Shown one piece after another: positions 42,878 to 51,417 of a DNA stretch of 62,441 bases; the first letter of the stretch is position 1; every line of letters begins with the position of its first letter. The position numbers and the translations under genes were made by a program. Source of the stretch: Helicobacter sp. 'house sparrow 1' (lineage in GTDB: Bacteria > Campylobacterota > Campylobacteria > Campylobacterales > Helicobacteraceae); NCBI RefSeq assembly GCF_900199585.1, contig NZ_FZQY01000006.1:1-62441 (forward strand), read 5' to 3'. The notes beneath the pieces were generated by a model. It had not been told where the DNA came from. It made no database searches and saw only the letters and a program-made list of their open reading frames with translations.

Positions 42878-43659
42878 TGTTTATCCACAGGCGTTTTTTA
42901 GATTTTTTTTATCAAGCTAAAGCCACTCAACTTGATTTGGTTTTGGTGCAAGTAAGTAGAACCAAAGGTTCTACTTTTGCAAAAAAAGAAGATTTGATGA
43001 TTTTTAACTCTCACTTAGATTCTGAGGGATGTTTAGGAGGCAATACACTTTGTGAAAAACTGAAGCAGTTTGCTAAATTAGCCCTAGAAACAAAAAAACC
43101 ACAAATCTTTGTAAATTCTCCAAAAGATACAACGCACGGGGAAACTGAGTTTGTAATTACACCTTATTTTTTTAAAGAAGACTATAATCATTTGGAAAAA
43201 TTTTTAGGACAAAATTTTTGGGTTTTAGTTTTTGGAGGTGGGAGTATTTCCACAGCTTTTTTGGAGCTTGCAAGGTTTATGGGATGGCGTATCTGTCTAA
43301 TTGATACAAAGAGAGATAAAAAAAGTATAGCACTTAGTGATTCTTTTATTTTCCTAAAAGAATCTGAAGAAATTTTTGATCTTTCTTTGAGAATTTATCA
43401 TAGTGCAGTCATTTTAAATCATTGTGCCAAAGAAGAAAAAAGCTATATTACAGCCTTAGTGCAAAGCCCCATTAGATATATTGGAATCATGGGGAATAAA
43501 ACTAGAATGCAAAAAATGTTAAAAGATCTAGATTTATTAGAGGATAAAAGAATCTTTGCACCTATAGGGTTAGATTTAGGAAAAGGAGATGCTTATACAA
43601 TAGCTCTTTGTATTTGTGCACAAATACAAAAACTAAAAGGAGAAAAATGGATATTTTAG
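42877..43659 (+). CDS. XdhC/CoxI-family molybdenum-cofactor chaperone
   Basis: Protein of 260 residues that in relatives binds the molybdenum cofactor, has it sulfurated and inserts it into a xanthine-oxidase-family enzyme. The N-terminal XdhC domain ([21 protein letters not shown]) precedes a Rossmann domain ([21 protein letters not shown]), ending [24 protein letters not shown]. It shares one base with the end of the hydroxylase gene, so supply of chaperone and enzyme is coupled. Its presence implies the enzyme uses the sulfurated or cytidylylated cofactor form. Confidence 0.9.
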   Translation: MFIHRRFLDFFYQAKATQLDLVLVQVSRTKGSTFAKKEDLMIFNSHLDSEGCLGGNTLCEKLKQFAKLALETKKPQIFVNSPKDTTHGETEFVITPYFFKEDYNHLEKFLGQNFWVLVFGGGSISTAFLELARFMGWRICLIDTKRDKKSIALSDSFIFLKESEEIFDLSLRIYHSAVILNHCAKEEKSYITALVQSPIRYIGIMGNKTRMQKMLKDLDLLEDKRIFAPIGLDLGKGDAYTIALCICAQIQKLKGEKWIF

Positions 43660-44237
43660 AGAGAGATTTAAAAGGTGAATTGGTGAGTACAGATGATAAA
43701 GATTTTTATAAGATTTTAGAGATTATCACACAGACACAAAAACTCATAAGTAAGCTCAATACGGGGTATCACGAACCCAAAAAAGTAAGAGAGATTTTTT
43801 CTCAAATTATTGGCAAGGATGTGGATCCTTCTGTATGGATTTTGCCTCCATTTTATACAGATTTTGGTCGCAATATTGAAGTTGGAAAAAATTTTTTTAT
43901 GAATTCGTGTTGCACCTTGATGGATAGGGGTGGAATTTATATTGGTGATGATGTTTTTATTGCTCCTAAGGTTAATCTCACCACCATTAATCATGATTTT
44001 AATCCCTATAATCGTCGTGCTACCTTTTGTAAGCCCATTGTAATTGAAGATAGGGTTTGGATAGGTATTGGTGCAACAGTTTGTCCAGGCGTAAGAGTTG
44101 GAGAAAACTCTATCATTGGGGCTGGAAGCGTTGTAACTAAAGATGTTCCTAAAAATAGTATTGTAGGTGGCAACCCTGCTAGAATCATTAGAAAAATAGA
44201 TTGTGTGCCACATAGAGAAAAGATTGAAACAAGATAA
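43647..44237 (+). CDS. Hexapeptide-repeat acetyltransferase (LacA/Maa-like)
   Basis: Left-handed beta-helix acyltransferase of about 196 residues, resembling maltose/galactoside O-acetyltransferases. Hexad repeats are clear ([62 protein letters not shown]), and an active-site His occurs in [13 protein letters not shown] start at ATG 43647, which has AAAAGGAGA directly upstream; it overlaps the xdhC end by 13 bp. An acetyltransferase in a molybdenum-hydroxylase operon is unexpected; it may detoxify a product or substrate of the enzyme, but this is speculation. Confidence 0.85.
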   Translation: MDILERDLKGELVSTDDKDFYKILEIITQTQKLISKLNTGYHEPKKVREIFSQIIGKDVDPSVWILPPFYTDFGRNIEVGKNFFMNSCCTLMDRGGIYIGDDVFIAPKVNLTTINHDFNPYNRRATFCKPIVIEDRVWIGIGATVCPGVRVGENSIIGAGSVVTKDVPKNSIVGGNPARIIRKIDCVPHREKIETR

Positions 44238-44793
44238 TTTAGCCATACTAATTCTTGCAGGAGGGTTATCCAAGAGATTGGGCTATCCCAAGCAATTGGT
44301 GGAATATCAAGGTCAGAGCCTTTTGCAAAATTCTATTGTAAAATCTCTAAGTGTATGCAAGAATGTATATGTGCTTTTAGGCAATATGTTTGAAGAGTGT
44401 AAAAAACAAAGTCAGGGTGCAAAGATTATTTATCATCAAGATTATGATAAGGGTATAGGTAGCTCAATTAAGGCAGGGGTGAGGGAGCTATTAGATTTTG
44501 ATTTTATACTTATTACCCTTTGTGACTACCCACTCTTGCCACAGGAGCATTTAAGGGCTTTGATAGATCATAGGGACACTCAAAAAATTACAGCAACTCT
44601 TTGTGATAATTTTTTATCCTCACCTGCAATTTTTCCTAAGAAAATTTATCCCTTGCTTTTAGAATTAGAGGATAAAAAAGGAGCAAAGACAATCATTCAA
44701 AATAATCCTAATATTCCCGTAAAACTTGATAAAAAATATCTTTTAGACATTGATACAACAGAAGATATAAAAAGACTTTCTAGTCTAATTTAA
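44203..44793 (+). CDS. MocA-like molybdenum-cofactor nucleotidyltransferase
   Basis: MobA/MocA-fold nucleotidyltransferase of 196 residues. The N-terminal signature [22 protein letters not shown] binds NTP, and the ITLCDYPLL segment with its Asp binds metal. In the context of an XDH-family enzyme it is most likely the CTP:molybdopterin cytidylyltransferase that makes the dinucleotide cofactor (MCD). Start choice is uncertain: GTG 44203 or TTG 44224, the latter giving a more typical short N-terminus. Either start overlaps the acetyltransferase, closing a tightly coupled five-gene operon. Confidence 0.83.
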   Translation: MCHIEKRLKQDNLAILILAGGLSKRLGYPKQLVEYQGQSLLQNSIVKSLSVCKNVYVLLGNMFEECKKQSQGAKIIYHQDYDKGIGSSIKAGVRELLDFDFILITLCDYPLLPQEHLRALIDHRDTQKITATLCDNFLSSPAIFPKKIYPLLLELEDKKGAKTIIQNNPNIPVKLDKKYLLDIDTTEDIKRLSSLI

Positions 44794-44906
44794 TCTAGCA
44801 CCAAATATAAGTTTTTAAAAGAATATTTTATAAATACACCTGAGATATTACCACTTAGATTAGATTTTTTAGTCCAAATCACACTTCTTTATTCGGAATC
44901 TTTTTC

Positions 44907-44937
44907 TTGACTGATAGCTACTCTTATCTTTTATACT
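44907..44937 (+). promoter_or_regulatory. MerR-type promoter, copy 3 (ABM monooxygenase)
   Basis: TTGACT (44907-44912), 19-bp spacer and TATACT (44932-44937). Positions 44905-44935 match the other two copies except for one C-to-T change. It lies 110 nt before the ABM-domain gene, leaving a longer 5' leader than copies 1 and 2, and 113 nt after the end of the molybdenum operon. Confidence 0.75.
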
Positions 44938-45047
44938 TTTGCTTTGTGATCTTTTTTAGTAAGTTGGCTTAAAGTTTAGCTTGATAATACTTTTAACTAA
45001 GCCATTTTGGAGCAATAGAATAAAAAATATTTTATATTTGTGTTTTT

Positions 45048-45380
45048 ATGATGATAGGTGTAGCAAATGATTATTTTGTGCGTGTAGCAGAGATTATTGT
45101 TGATGTGAAGTATTTACAGGATTATAAAAAATTACTAAAAGAGGGGGTAGAAGCTTCGATGAAGCTTGAGGATGGGGTGATTTTACTTTATCCTGTCGTT
45201 GATAGACAAAGACCAAATTATTTTTATGTACTTGAAATTTATGCAAATAAAAAAGCTTATCAACAACATATTAAGACAGATCATTTTTTAAAGTATAAAA
45301 GAGAGACTGAGCATATGGTTTTAAAATTAGAATTGATTGATGTAAATCCACTTGTGTTTGTGAAAAGTTTTAAAAGATAA
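45048..45380 (+). CDS. ABM-domain (YgiN-like) monooxygenase
   Basis: Small ferredoxin-like-fold protein of up to 110 residues, of the antibiotic biosynthesis monooxygenase superfamily. E. coli YgiN in this superfamily oxidises quinols and is encoded beside MdaB, forming a quinone redox cycle. Typical features: the strand FVRVAEIIVD, then DYKKLLKEGVEASMKLEDGVI, and the HIKTDHFLKYK helix with its conserved His. The ATG at 45048 or 45051 lacks a strong ribosome site, so the true start may be up to ~10 codons later. Preceded by the third MerR-type promoter; convergent with uppS (9-nt gap). Confidence 0.83.
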   Translation: MMIGVANDYFVRVAEIIVDVKYLQDYKKLLKEGVEASMKLEDGVILLYPVVDRQRPNYFYVLEIYANKKAYQQHIKTDHFLKYKRETEHMVLKLELIDVNPLVFVKSFKR

Positions 45381-45389
45381 GTCAAAAAA

Positions 45390-46076
45390 TCACAGACCAC
45401 CAAATCTACGATTTCTAATCTTGTATTGTTGAATGATCTCTTCTAGTTCTTTGGAAGTAAAATTTGGCCATAAGGTTTTAGAAAAATATAGCTCTGCGTA
45501 GCTTGATTGCCACAGTAGAAAATTTGAAATTCTTTGCTCCCCTCCTGTTCTAATTAATAAATCCACATCAGGGACGTTATGGGTATCAAGGTTTTGTTGG
45601 ATGCTTTGCTCAAGATTTTCTAAATCATAGCTTTGGTTTAAAATCATTTTTTTAAAACATCTTGCAATTTCGTTTCTACTTCCGTAGTTTAGAGCAAGAC
45701 ATTGGGTAAGATTGTTAAAAGATTTTGTACATTCTTCAAGATCTAATATCATTTCTTTTAAAGGAGTGCTAAAAGAGGATAAATCCCCGATTGCCTTAAA
45801 CTGAATTTGATTTTGTAAATATGTGGTTTTTTCTTTTTTTAAATATTGCAGTAAAAGCTTCATCAAAAAATCTACTTCTTTTTTGGGGCGTTTCCAATTT
45901 TCTGTAGAAAATGCATAGAGTGTTAAATAGGAAATGGAATTTTTTGCACACCATATAGTTATATCTCTTACAATTTTTGCACCTGCTTTATGGCCTTCTG
46001 ATCGGCTTTTATTGTGATCTTGTGCCCATCTTCCATTTCCATCCATAATAATTGCAAGATGTGTTAATGGGTTCAC
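45390..46076 (-). CDS. uppS: Undecaprenyl diphosphate synthase
   Basis: cis-Prenyltransferase of 228 residues that builds the C55 lipid carrier for peptidoglycan and O-antigen. The IIMDGNGRWAQ loop has catalytic Asp12, and YLTLYAFSTENWKRPKKEV and DLLIRTGGEQRISNFLLWQ are canonical. Length agrees with the Helicobacter homologue. It ends 9 nt from the convergent ABM gene, so their transcripts probably overlap. Confidence 0.96.
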   Translation of the reverse strand: MNPLTHLAIIMDGNGRWAQDHNKSRSEGHKAGAKIVRDITIWCAKNSISYLTLYAFSTENWKRPKKEVDFLMKLLLQYLKKEKTTYLQNQIQFKAIGDLSSFSTPLKEMILDLEECTKSFNNLTQCLALNYGSRNEIARCFKKMILNQSYDLENLEQSIQQNLDTHNVPDVDLLIRTGGEQRISNFLLWQSSYAELYFSKTLWPNFTSKELEEIIQQYKIRNRRFGGL

Positions 46077-46325
46077 CTTGCCTCCTTATGCTCTTTTTTA
46101 GTGTGAATGGGATTGTATCAAAAATAATATAAAGCTATTCTCTTATGTTATCTAGAACTTAAAATAACTATAAAGATTCTATTAAAACCATACAAAATGA
46201 TAGAATTACAAAAAGTAAAAAAATGTATTAATACCAATCAAATAACTAATTGCTAGATTTAAAACCCTAATAGACCTTTAGGAAATTAGTGGTTGTATGA
46301 TTGGGATTGTGATGAAAGGATATGT

Positions 46326-47243
46326 TTGAAGGTTAGTGTTTTTGGAGGAGGTGCTTGGGGTAGAGCACTTGCATATGCTTTTAGTTTTAAAAATGAAGTT
46401 GGAATTGTCTCAAGGCAAGATCTTAGTTTATTTTTAGATTCTTTACATATGAGATATCCAATTAAACAAATTGATTTTAAGGAATCTTTAAAAAGTGATT
46501 TGTTTGTCAATGTAATCACGACAACAGCCTTGAGGGAGTGGTTTAGGCTTCATCAAATTCCCAGAGATTCTAAGATGCTTTTTGCTTGTAAGGGGATAGA
46601 GGCAAGTACTGGATCTTTTGTTAGTGATATTGCTTATGAGTTCTTGGATGCAAAAAACCTCTGTTTTTTAGCTGGGCCTTCTTTTGCCAAAGAAGTAATG
46701 CAGTCTCTTCCCTGTGCTCTCTCCATACATACTCAAAATAAAGAGGTGGCTAAAGAGTTTGCAGACTGCTTTCCTGGTTTTATTAAAGCATATATTAAAG
46801 ATGATATAGTAGGTGGAGAAATAGCAGGTGCATATAAGAATGTTATTGCTATTGCAAGTGGAATTTGTGATGGATTAAAACTAGGAAACAATGCAAGAGC
46901 CTCACTCCTGTCAAGGGGGCTGATTGAGATGAATCGCTTTGGAGAAGCCTTTGGGGCTGATATACAAACTTTTTTAGGTTTATCAGGAGCTGGTGATTTA
47001 TTCTTGAGTGCAAGCTCGAATCTATCAAGAAATTATCGTGTTGGTATGGGACTTGCACAGGGTAGGGATATCAAAGAGATTCTAGAAGACCTTGGGGAAG
47101 TTGCAGAGGGAGTAAAAACTACTGAGGCTATTGTAAAAATTGCTCAAGAAAAAGAGATTTATACACCCATTGCAAATGAAGTTTATAAGATTTTGAATAA
47201 ACAAAGTTCCCCGCAACAAAGTCTTGAAAGGTTAATGCGATAG
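46326..47243 (+). CDS. gpsA: Glycerol-3-phosphate dehydrogenase (NAD(P)+)
   Basis: Makes sn-glycerol-3-phosphate for phospholipid synthesis; about 305 residues. The Rossmann motif [15 protein letters not shown] starts near residue 5. [33 protein letters not shown] contains the catalytic Lys, with [12 protein letters not shown] following. I choose TTG 46326, because AAAGGA (46315-46320) lies 5 nt upstream and the protein then begins MKVSVFGGG; an in-frame ATG 33 nt earlier would add a foreign peptide. Its stop shares one base with the next start, so it is coupled to the iron transporter genes. Confidence 0.93.
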   Translation: MKVSVFGGGAWGRALAYAFSFKNEVGIVSRQDLSLFLDSLHMRYPIKQIDFKESLKSDLFVNVITTTALREWFRLHQIPRDSKMLFACKGIEASTGSFVSDIAYEFLDAKNLCFLAGPSFAKEVMQSLPCALSIHTQNKEVAKEFADCFPGFIKAYIKDDIVGGEIAGAYKNVIAIASGICDGLKLGNNARASLLSRGLIEMNRFGEAFGADIQTFLGLSGAGDLFLSASSNLSRNYRVGMGLAQGRDIKEILEDLGEVAEGVKTTEAIVKIAQEKEIYTPIANEVYKILNKQSSPQQSLERLMR

Positions 47244-48208
47244 TGCAAAAATTACTTTGGCTATGTTTGGTTTTATGCGTTTTTCTAGCACTCTTGTTTA
47301 ATGGTTCTAATTTTTCTTATCTAGATGGAATTCAAAATGTTTTCTTGCATTTATTTTATCAACAGGAGCTAGATTCTAATGGAATGGTGCTTTATGAGAT
47401 TAGACTACCTAGGATTTTTTTAGCTCTTCTTGTGGGGTCAAGTTTGGCAGGCTGTGGTGCCATAATGCAAAATATTTTTAGAAATCCATTGGTTGATCCA
47501 TTTTTACTAGGAATTTCATCAGGTGCAGCCCTTGGATGTGCCTTGTGTATAGGTTTTTTTAATGGATATGGAGTGGGCTTTTTTGCTTTTGTAGGCGCAA
47601 TGCTTGCAGCCTTTTTAATCCTAATTTTTTCTGGTCTTTTAAAACAATCACAAATTTCTTTGGTTCTTGTTGGGATTATTTTTTCCTCATTTTTGGGGGC
47701 AGTTTCTGGATTAATTAAATATTTTGTGAGCCCTGAAAAGGCTCAAGCTATTGTGATTTGGCTTTTAGGAAGTTTGTCTCTAGCAACTTGGAAGGATGTT
47801 TTTTTGCTTCTAGGTGTAGTGATAATTTGTTTTACTCCTCTTTTTTTATTGCGCTTTAGAATCAATATGCTTGCTTTGAGTGACTTGGAGTGCTTGAGCT
47901 TAGGAATCAACCCAAAGACTTTAAAGATTATTTGTATTTTGCTTATTAGTTGTATTTGTGGAGTTGCTGTAAGTGTGAGTGGGACTATTGGCTGGATTGG
48001 TCTTATTGTTCCACATTTTGCCAGAATCTTTGTAGGTTCTAATATGAAGGTTTTATTGCCAAGTAGTATGTTACTTGGCGCTATCATCTTGCTTTTTATG
48101 GATTTTTTGGCTAAAAATATTACAACAAGTGACTTGCCTGTAGGAGCTTTATCAGCAATTGTTGGAGCCCCACTCTTTTTATTCTTTTTGCTTTTAAGGA
48201 AGCATTAA
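47243..48208 (+). CDS. fecD: FecCD-family iron-chelate ABC permease
   Basis: Inner-membrane permease of 321 residues with eight to ten helices, for ferric-citrate or other iron complexes, like H. pylori FecD. Family motifs: RLPRIFLALLVGSSLAGCGAIMQNIFRNPLVDPFLLGISSGAALG at residues ~50-95 (quoted here in part), and GTIGWIGLIVPHFAR near the C-terminus, the coupling region for the ATPase. It starts with GTG overlapping the gpsA stop and ends one base into fecE. No periplasmic binding-protein gene is adjacent. Confidence 0.92.
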   Translation: MQKLLWLCLVLCVFLALLFNGSNFSYLDGIQNVFLHLFYQQELDSNGMVLYEIRLPRIFLALLVGSSLAGCGAIMQNIFRNPLVDPFLLGISSGAALGCALCIGFFNGYGVGFFAFVGAMLAAFLILIFSGLLKQSQISLVLVGIIFSSFLGAVSGLIKYFVSPEKAQAIVIWLLGSLSLATWKDVFLLLGVVIICFTPLFLLRFRINMLALSDLECLSLGINPKTLKIICILLISCICGVAVSVSGTIGWIGLIVPHFARIFVGSNMKVLLPSSMLLGAIILLFMDFLAKNITTSDLPVGALSAIVGAPLFLFFLLLRKH

Positions 48209-48972
48209 TGCACTGCTTTAAGGTCAATAATCTCTATGTAAGTCGTGATAAAAAGAAAATATTACAAGGTGTTAATTTAGAGATTTTTTCTTCCCAGCTT
48301 ACGGCAATTTTAGCTCCAAATGGAAGTGGAAAAACGACTTTAATGGAGGCTATTATTGGAGGCATTAGACTTGATGATGGAAGCATTTTTTATGATGAAA
48401 TAGATGTTTTAAAGCTCTCTTGCTTACAGCGCTCTAAAATTATTGCATTTATTCCACAGAATTTTGAATGTGTTTTTGACTATAGTGTTTTGGATTTTGT
48501 TTTACTAGGAGGAAATAACGAACTAAAATGGTATGGGAATCCAGATAAAAAACTCTTGGAACAAGCAGAGCTTCTTTTAAAAGATTTGGGAATTCTAAGC
48601 TTAAAAAATCAATCATTGAATGCTTTAAGTGGAGGGCAAAAACAAATGGTATTGCTTGCTAGGGCACTGCTTCAAAAAAGCAAAGTTTTGTTTTTAGATG
48701 AGCCTACCGCTTGGCTTGATTTAAAAAATCAAAGTCTCTTTTTTGAGATTTTAAAAGAAAAAATCAAAGAAAATAATCTTTGCGCACTTATCAATATCCA
48801 CGACCCTAATCTTGTTTGTAAATATGCAGAGAGGGTTTTTATGCTAAGGAATGGAAAGAATTTTTGTGATGGAAGCATCAAAGAAACAATGACGCAAGAA
48901 AATCTTACCCAACTTTATGGGTTACCTGTTTGGGTAGAGCAATTATCTTCTCAAGTTATTGTGCTGACCTAG
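48208..48972 (+). CDS. fecE: Iron-chelate ABC transporter ATP-binding protein
   Basis: ATPase of 254 residues partnering FecD. Walker A APNGSGKTTL (residues 36-45), Q-loop FIPQNFEC, signature LSGGQKQMVLLARAL, Walker B VLFLDEPTAWLD and the switch His in NIHDPNL are all present. It is last in gpsA-fecD-fecE. A sigma54-type promoter for flgG begins 5 nt after its stop codon, so the flagellar gene is independently controlled. Confidence 0.95.
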   Translation: MHCFKVNNLYVSRDKKKILQGVNLEIFSSQLTAILAPNGSGKTTLMEAIIGGIRLDDGSIFYDEIDVLKLSCLQRSKIIAFIPQNFECVFDYSVLDFVLLGGNNELKWYGNPDKKLLEQAELLLKDLGILSLKNQSLNALSGGQKQMVLLARALLQKSKVLFLDEPTAWLDLKNQSLFFEILKEKIKENNLCALINIHDPNLVCKYAERVFMLRNGKNFCDGSIKETMTQENLTQLYGLPVWVEQLSSQVIVLT

Positions 48973-48976
48973 ATTT

Positions 48977-48991
48977 TGGAATCTTTTTTGC
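48977..48991 (+). promoter_or_regulatory. Sigma54 (RpoN) promoter of flgG
   Basis: TGGAAT, five bases, then TTGC gives GG-N10-GC with exact -24/-12 spacing, 35 nt before the flgG ATG. It has the same geometry and distance as the flgB promoter in this window, which supports both calls. Confidence 0.75.
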
Positions 48992-49026
48992 TTCATTATT
49001 TGGTAAATAAAACCAAAGGATAAAAA

Positions 49027-49815
49027 ATGATGCGTTCTTTGTATTCTGCAACTACTGGTATGCTTGGACAGCAGTTACAGATAGATACCACTTCAAATAA
49101 TATTGCAAATGTTAATACTGCAGGCTATAAAAAACAGCGTGCAGAATTTAATGACTTGTTTTATCAAACTATGCAATATGCCGGCACAGCAACAAGTGAA
49201 AATACTATTTCTCCAACAGGGATTGAAGTAGGTCTTGGGGTGCGTGCAGGGGCTATTACAAAAATGTTCTCTCAAGGCAGTCCAAAGGAGACAGAAAATA
49301 ATTTAGATGTGGCTATTACAGGGAAGGGATTTTTTCAAATCCAGCTTCCAGATGGTACCATGGCATATACAAGAAGTGGTAATTTTAAACTTGATGATAA
49401 TGGAAATGTGGTAACTTCAGAAGGGTATTTATTGGTTCCACAAATTACTATTCCACAAGATGCAACACAAATCAATATTGGTAATGATGGAACTGTAAGT
49501 GTGGTTCAGGGTAATCAGGGTGTAAGCAATATACTAGGACAAATTGAATTGGCAAATTTTATCAATCCTGCAGGACTTCATAGTCTTGGAGACAATCTTT
49601 ATATTAATACAAATGCTTCAGGAGATCCTATTGTGGGTGTTGCAGGAACCAATGGAATGGGTCAGCTTAAACAAGGTTTTTTAGAGCTTAGTAATGTGAG
49701 GTTGGTGGAAGAAATGACAGATCTTATAACAGGACAAAGAGCTTATGAAGCCAACTCAAAATCCATTCAAACAGCAGATGCAATGTTACAAACTGTGAAT
49801 GGATTAAAGAGATAA
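49027..49815 (+). CDS. flgG: Flagellar distal rod protein FlgG
   Basis: Distal rod subunit of 262 residues. The start MMRSLYSATTGMLGQQLQIDTTSNNIANVNTAGYKKQ (positions 1-37) and the C-terminal EMTDLITGQRAYEANSKSIQTADAMLQTVNGLKR are characteristic FlgG ends that pair in the rod, with a central domain EGYLLVPQITIP. Length equals the family norm. It is a single gene, away from flgB-flgC-fliE, with its own sigma54 promoter. It ends tail-to-tail against nusA with no bases between the stops. Confidence 0.96.
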   Translation: MMRSLYSATTGMLGQQLQIDTTSNNIANVNTAGYKKQRAEFNDLFYQTMQYAGTATSENTISPTGIEVGLGVRAGAITKMFSQGSPKETENNLDVAITGKGFFQIQLPDGTMAYTRSGNFKLDDNGNVVTSEGYLLVPQITIPQDATQINIGNDGTVSVVQGNQGVSNILGQIELANFINPAGLHSLGDNLYINTNASGDPIVGVAGTNGMGQLKQGFLELSNVRLVEEMTDLITGQRAYEANSKSIQTADAMLQTVNGLKR

Positions 49816-50931
49816 TTAAGACTTAAATAGGGATTCTAATGCATCAAGACTAAGCTTAGTTGCACTAGGATTCTTGTCATGATTTTGATGAGAATCAATT
49901 TCTTGAATTTCTATTTCATAACCTGTAATCATTGAGGCTAATCTAATATTTACTCCATTTTTACCAATTGCTTTACTTTTTTGATCTGACATGACTTTCA
50001 CAGTTGCTTTTGAAGTCTCTTTATTTACTTGGACACTGATAATATTTGCAGGAGCTAGGGCTTTAGTTAGGAAAATTTCTGGAACATCAGAGTATTCAAT
50101 ACAATCAATACTTTCTCCACAAAGTTGTTTGCTAACAGCATTAATTCTAACTCCCTTAACTCCAACGGTAGAGCCTATTGGATCTATTTTTGGATTGTTT
50201 GAAAATACTGCAACTTTTGCTCTATCTCCGGGGATTCTCGCAGTTTTATAAATATTTACTTCGCCATCTTTAATTTCAGGCACCTCTAGTTTTAAGAGTT
50301 CTTCCAACATTCTTGGTGTAGTTCTTGATAATTCAATCCGTATTCCATTTTTATCCATTCTAACGCTTTTTAAGATAGTAGTAACACTGTCGCCTACTTT
50401 AAATTTTTCACCTTTTATTCTATTTTTTAAAGGAAGGAAGGCTCTAATCTCATTAATTTCAATAAAGGTTGTTTCTTCAGAATCTACCTCTAAAACAACC
50501 CCACTTACCAAGCTTCCTAATTTTTCTTTAAAGCTTTTAAAGAGTTGCTCTTCAATGGTGCGTTGTAAATGAAACTCTAAATCCTTGAAAATTCTATTGA
50601 CTGCACTGCGACTCATATTCTCCAGGGTTAATTCTGATTTAATCATATCCCCAATGTTTAAAGTCTCATCAATTTTTTTTGCTTCACTTATTCCTATGAA
50701 GTTTCGTAAGCCTTCTTGAAGCATTGGGGCATTATCTTCGCATACATTGAGATTGTGAATTAATTTTAATGTTCTTTCTTTTTGATTTTCTTCCACACTA
50801 TAATCAATATCTTCACCAATCTCTTGTTTTGCCGTCTTGATAATAAGATTTTTTACAATATCTAATACCAAGTCATTGGGGATACCCTTTTCATAGGAGA
50901 GAATCTCGATTATGTCTAATATTTTTTCCAT
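49816..50931 (-). CDS. nusA: Transcription termination/antitermination factor NusA
   Basis: RNA-polymerase-associated factor of 371 residues. The N-terminal domain binds polymerase. An S1 RNA-binding domain (LGSLVSGVVLEVDSEETTFIEI) is near the middle, followed by KH domains (DPIGSTVGVKGVRINAVSKQL; KAIGKNGVNIRLASMITGYEIEI in part). It lacks the C-terminal acidic repeats of E. coli NusA, as is usual outside gammaproteobacteria. It is divergent from the HP0268-like gene, with 233 bp between. Confidence 0.95.
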   Translation of the reverse strand: MEKILDIIEILSYEKGIPNDLVLDIVKNLIIKTAKQEIGEDIDYSVEENQKERTLKLIHNLNVCEDNAPMLQEGLRNFIGISEAKKIDETLNIGDMIKSELTLENMSRSAVNRIFKDLEFHLQRTIEEQLFKSFKEKLGSLVSGVVLEVDSEETTFIEINEIRAFLPLKNRIKGEKFKVGDSVTTILKSVRMDKNGIRIELSRTTPRMLEELLKLEVPEIKDGEVNIYKTARIPGDRAKVAVFSNNPKIDPIGSTVGVKGVRINAVSKQLCGESIDCIEYSDVPEIFLTKALAPANIISVQVNKETSKATVKVMSDQKSKAIGKNGVNIRLASMITGYEIEIQEIDSHQNHDKNPSATKLSLDALESLFKS

Positions 50932-51164
50932 AATTAAAATATCCTTATATTATTTTTTTCTAAAACCTGATACTCTAACTTTTTGATTTTTAAACAGAGT
51001 CTGAATCTTTTTTGGAGTTCCGCTTTAGTGAAACTCCAAGGAGTATGTTTGGATTATATCAAAAACAAATTAACTTGATATTCCACTGCAATACTATATT
51101 TTGTTTTTTAACTTTTAAGGTTATAATTTCATTTTATTTAAACTAGACTGCATGGAGTGATTTT

Positions 51165-51401
51165 ATGGAATTAAAACTCGCATTAACAAGTAAGAATTCA
51201 AAAGAGCAGGTTATTACTTTAGATGATATGCTAGAGCAAGCTATTGGTGAGAAATTTTTTTATCTTGATAAGGAAAATAAAGAGAAGGATTTGCAAAAGG
51301 TGATTAAAACTTTTGCTAGTAAGAGACGATCAGCAAAATTAAATAAAGTTTTTTTTGGGTTAGATGAAAAAGATTTTATTTTTGAGCTACATATAATTTA
51401 A
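51165..51401 (+). CDS. Small HP0268-like protein (reported nuclease family)
   Basis: Protein of 78 residues with no signal peptide. It matches the length and pattern of H. pylori HP0268, including the nearly identical C-terminus DEKDFIFELHII. HP0268 has a reported structure and reported nicking-endonuclease and purine-specific ribonuclease activities; transfer of function here is inference. It sits 16 nt before miaB, as in H. pylori, so is co-expressed with tRNA modification. It would be easy to miss in annotation because of its size. Confidence 0.8.
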   Translation: MELKLALTSKNSKEQVITLDDMLEQAIGEKFFYLDKENKEKDLQKVIKTFASKRRSAKLNKVFFGLDEKDFIFELHII

Positions 51402-51417
51402 AAGAGAAGTCTAGTAA

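Noticed and set aside
43716-44273. Minus-strand frame of 185 codons opposite the acetyltransferase
   Set aside because: The plus strand encodes clear hexapeptide repeats with a good ribosome site. The opposite frame is Asn-rich shadow coding, as expected from repeats read backwards.
51012-51039. 8-bp inverted repeat upstream of nusA considered as terminator
   Set aside because: Neither strand has a T-run after the stem, and both neighbouring genes point away from it, so nothing would need terminating there. It may be an mRNA leader structure.
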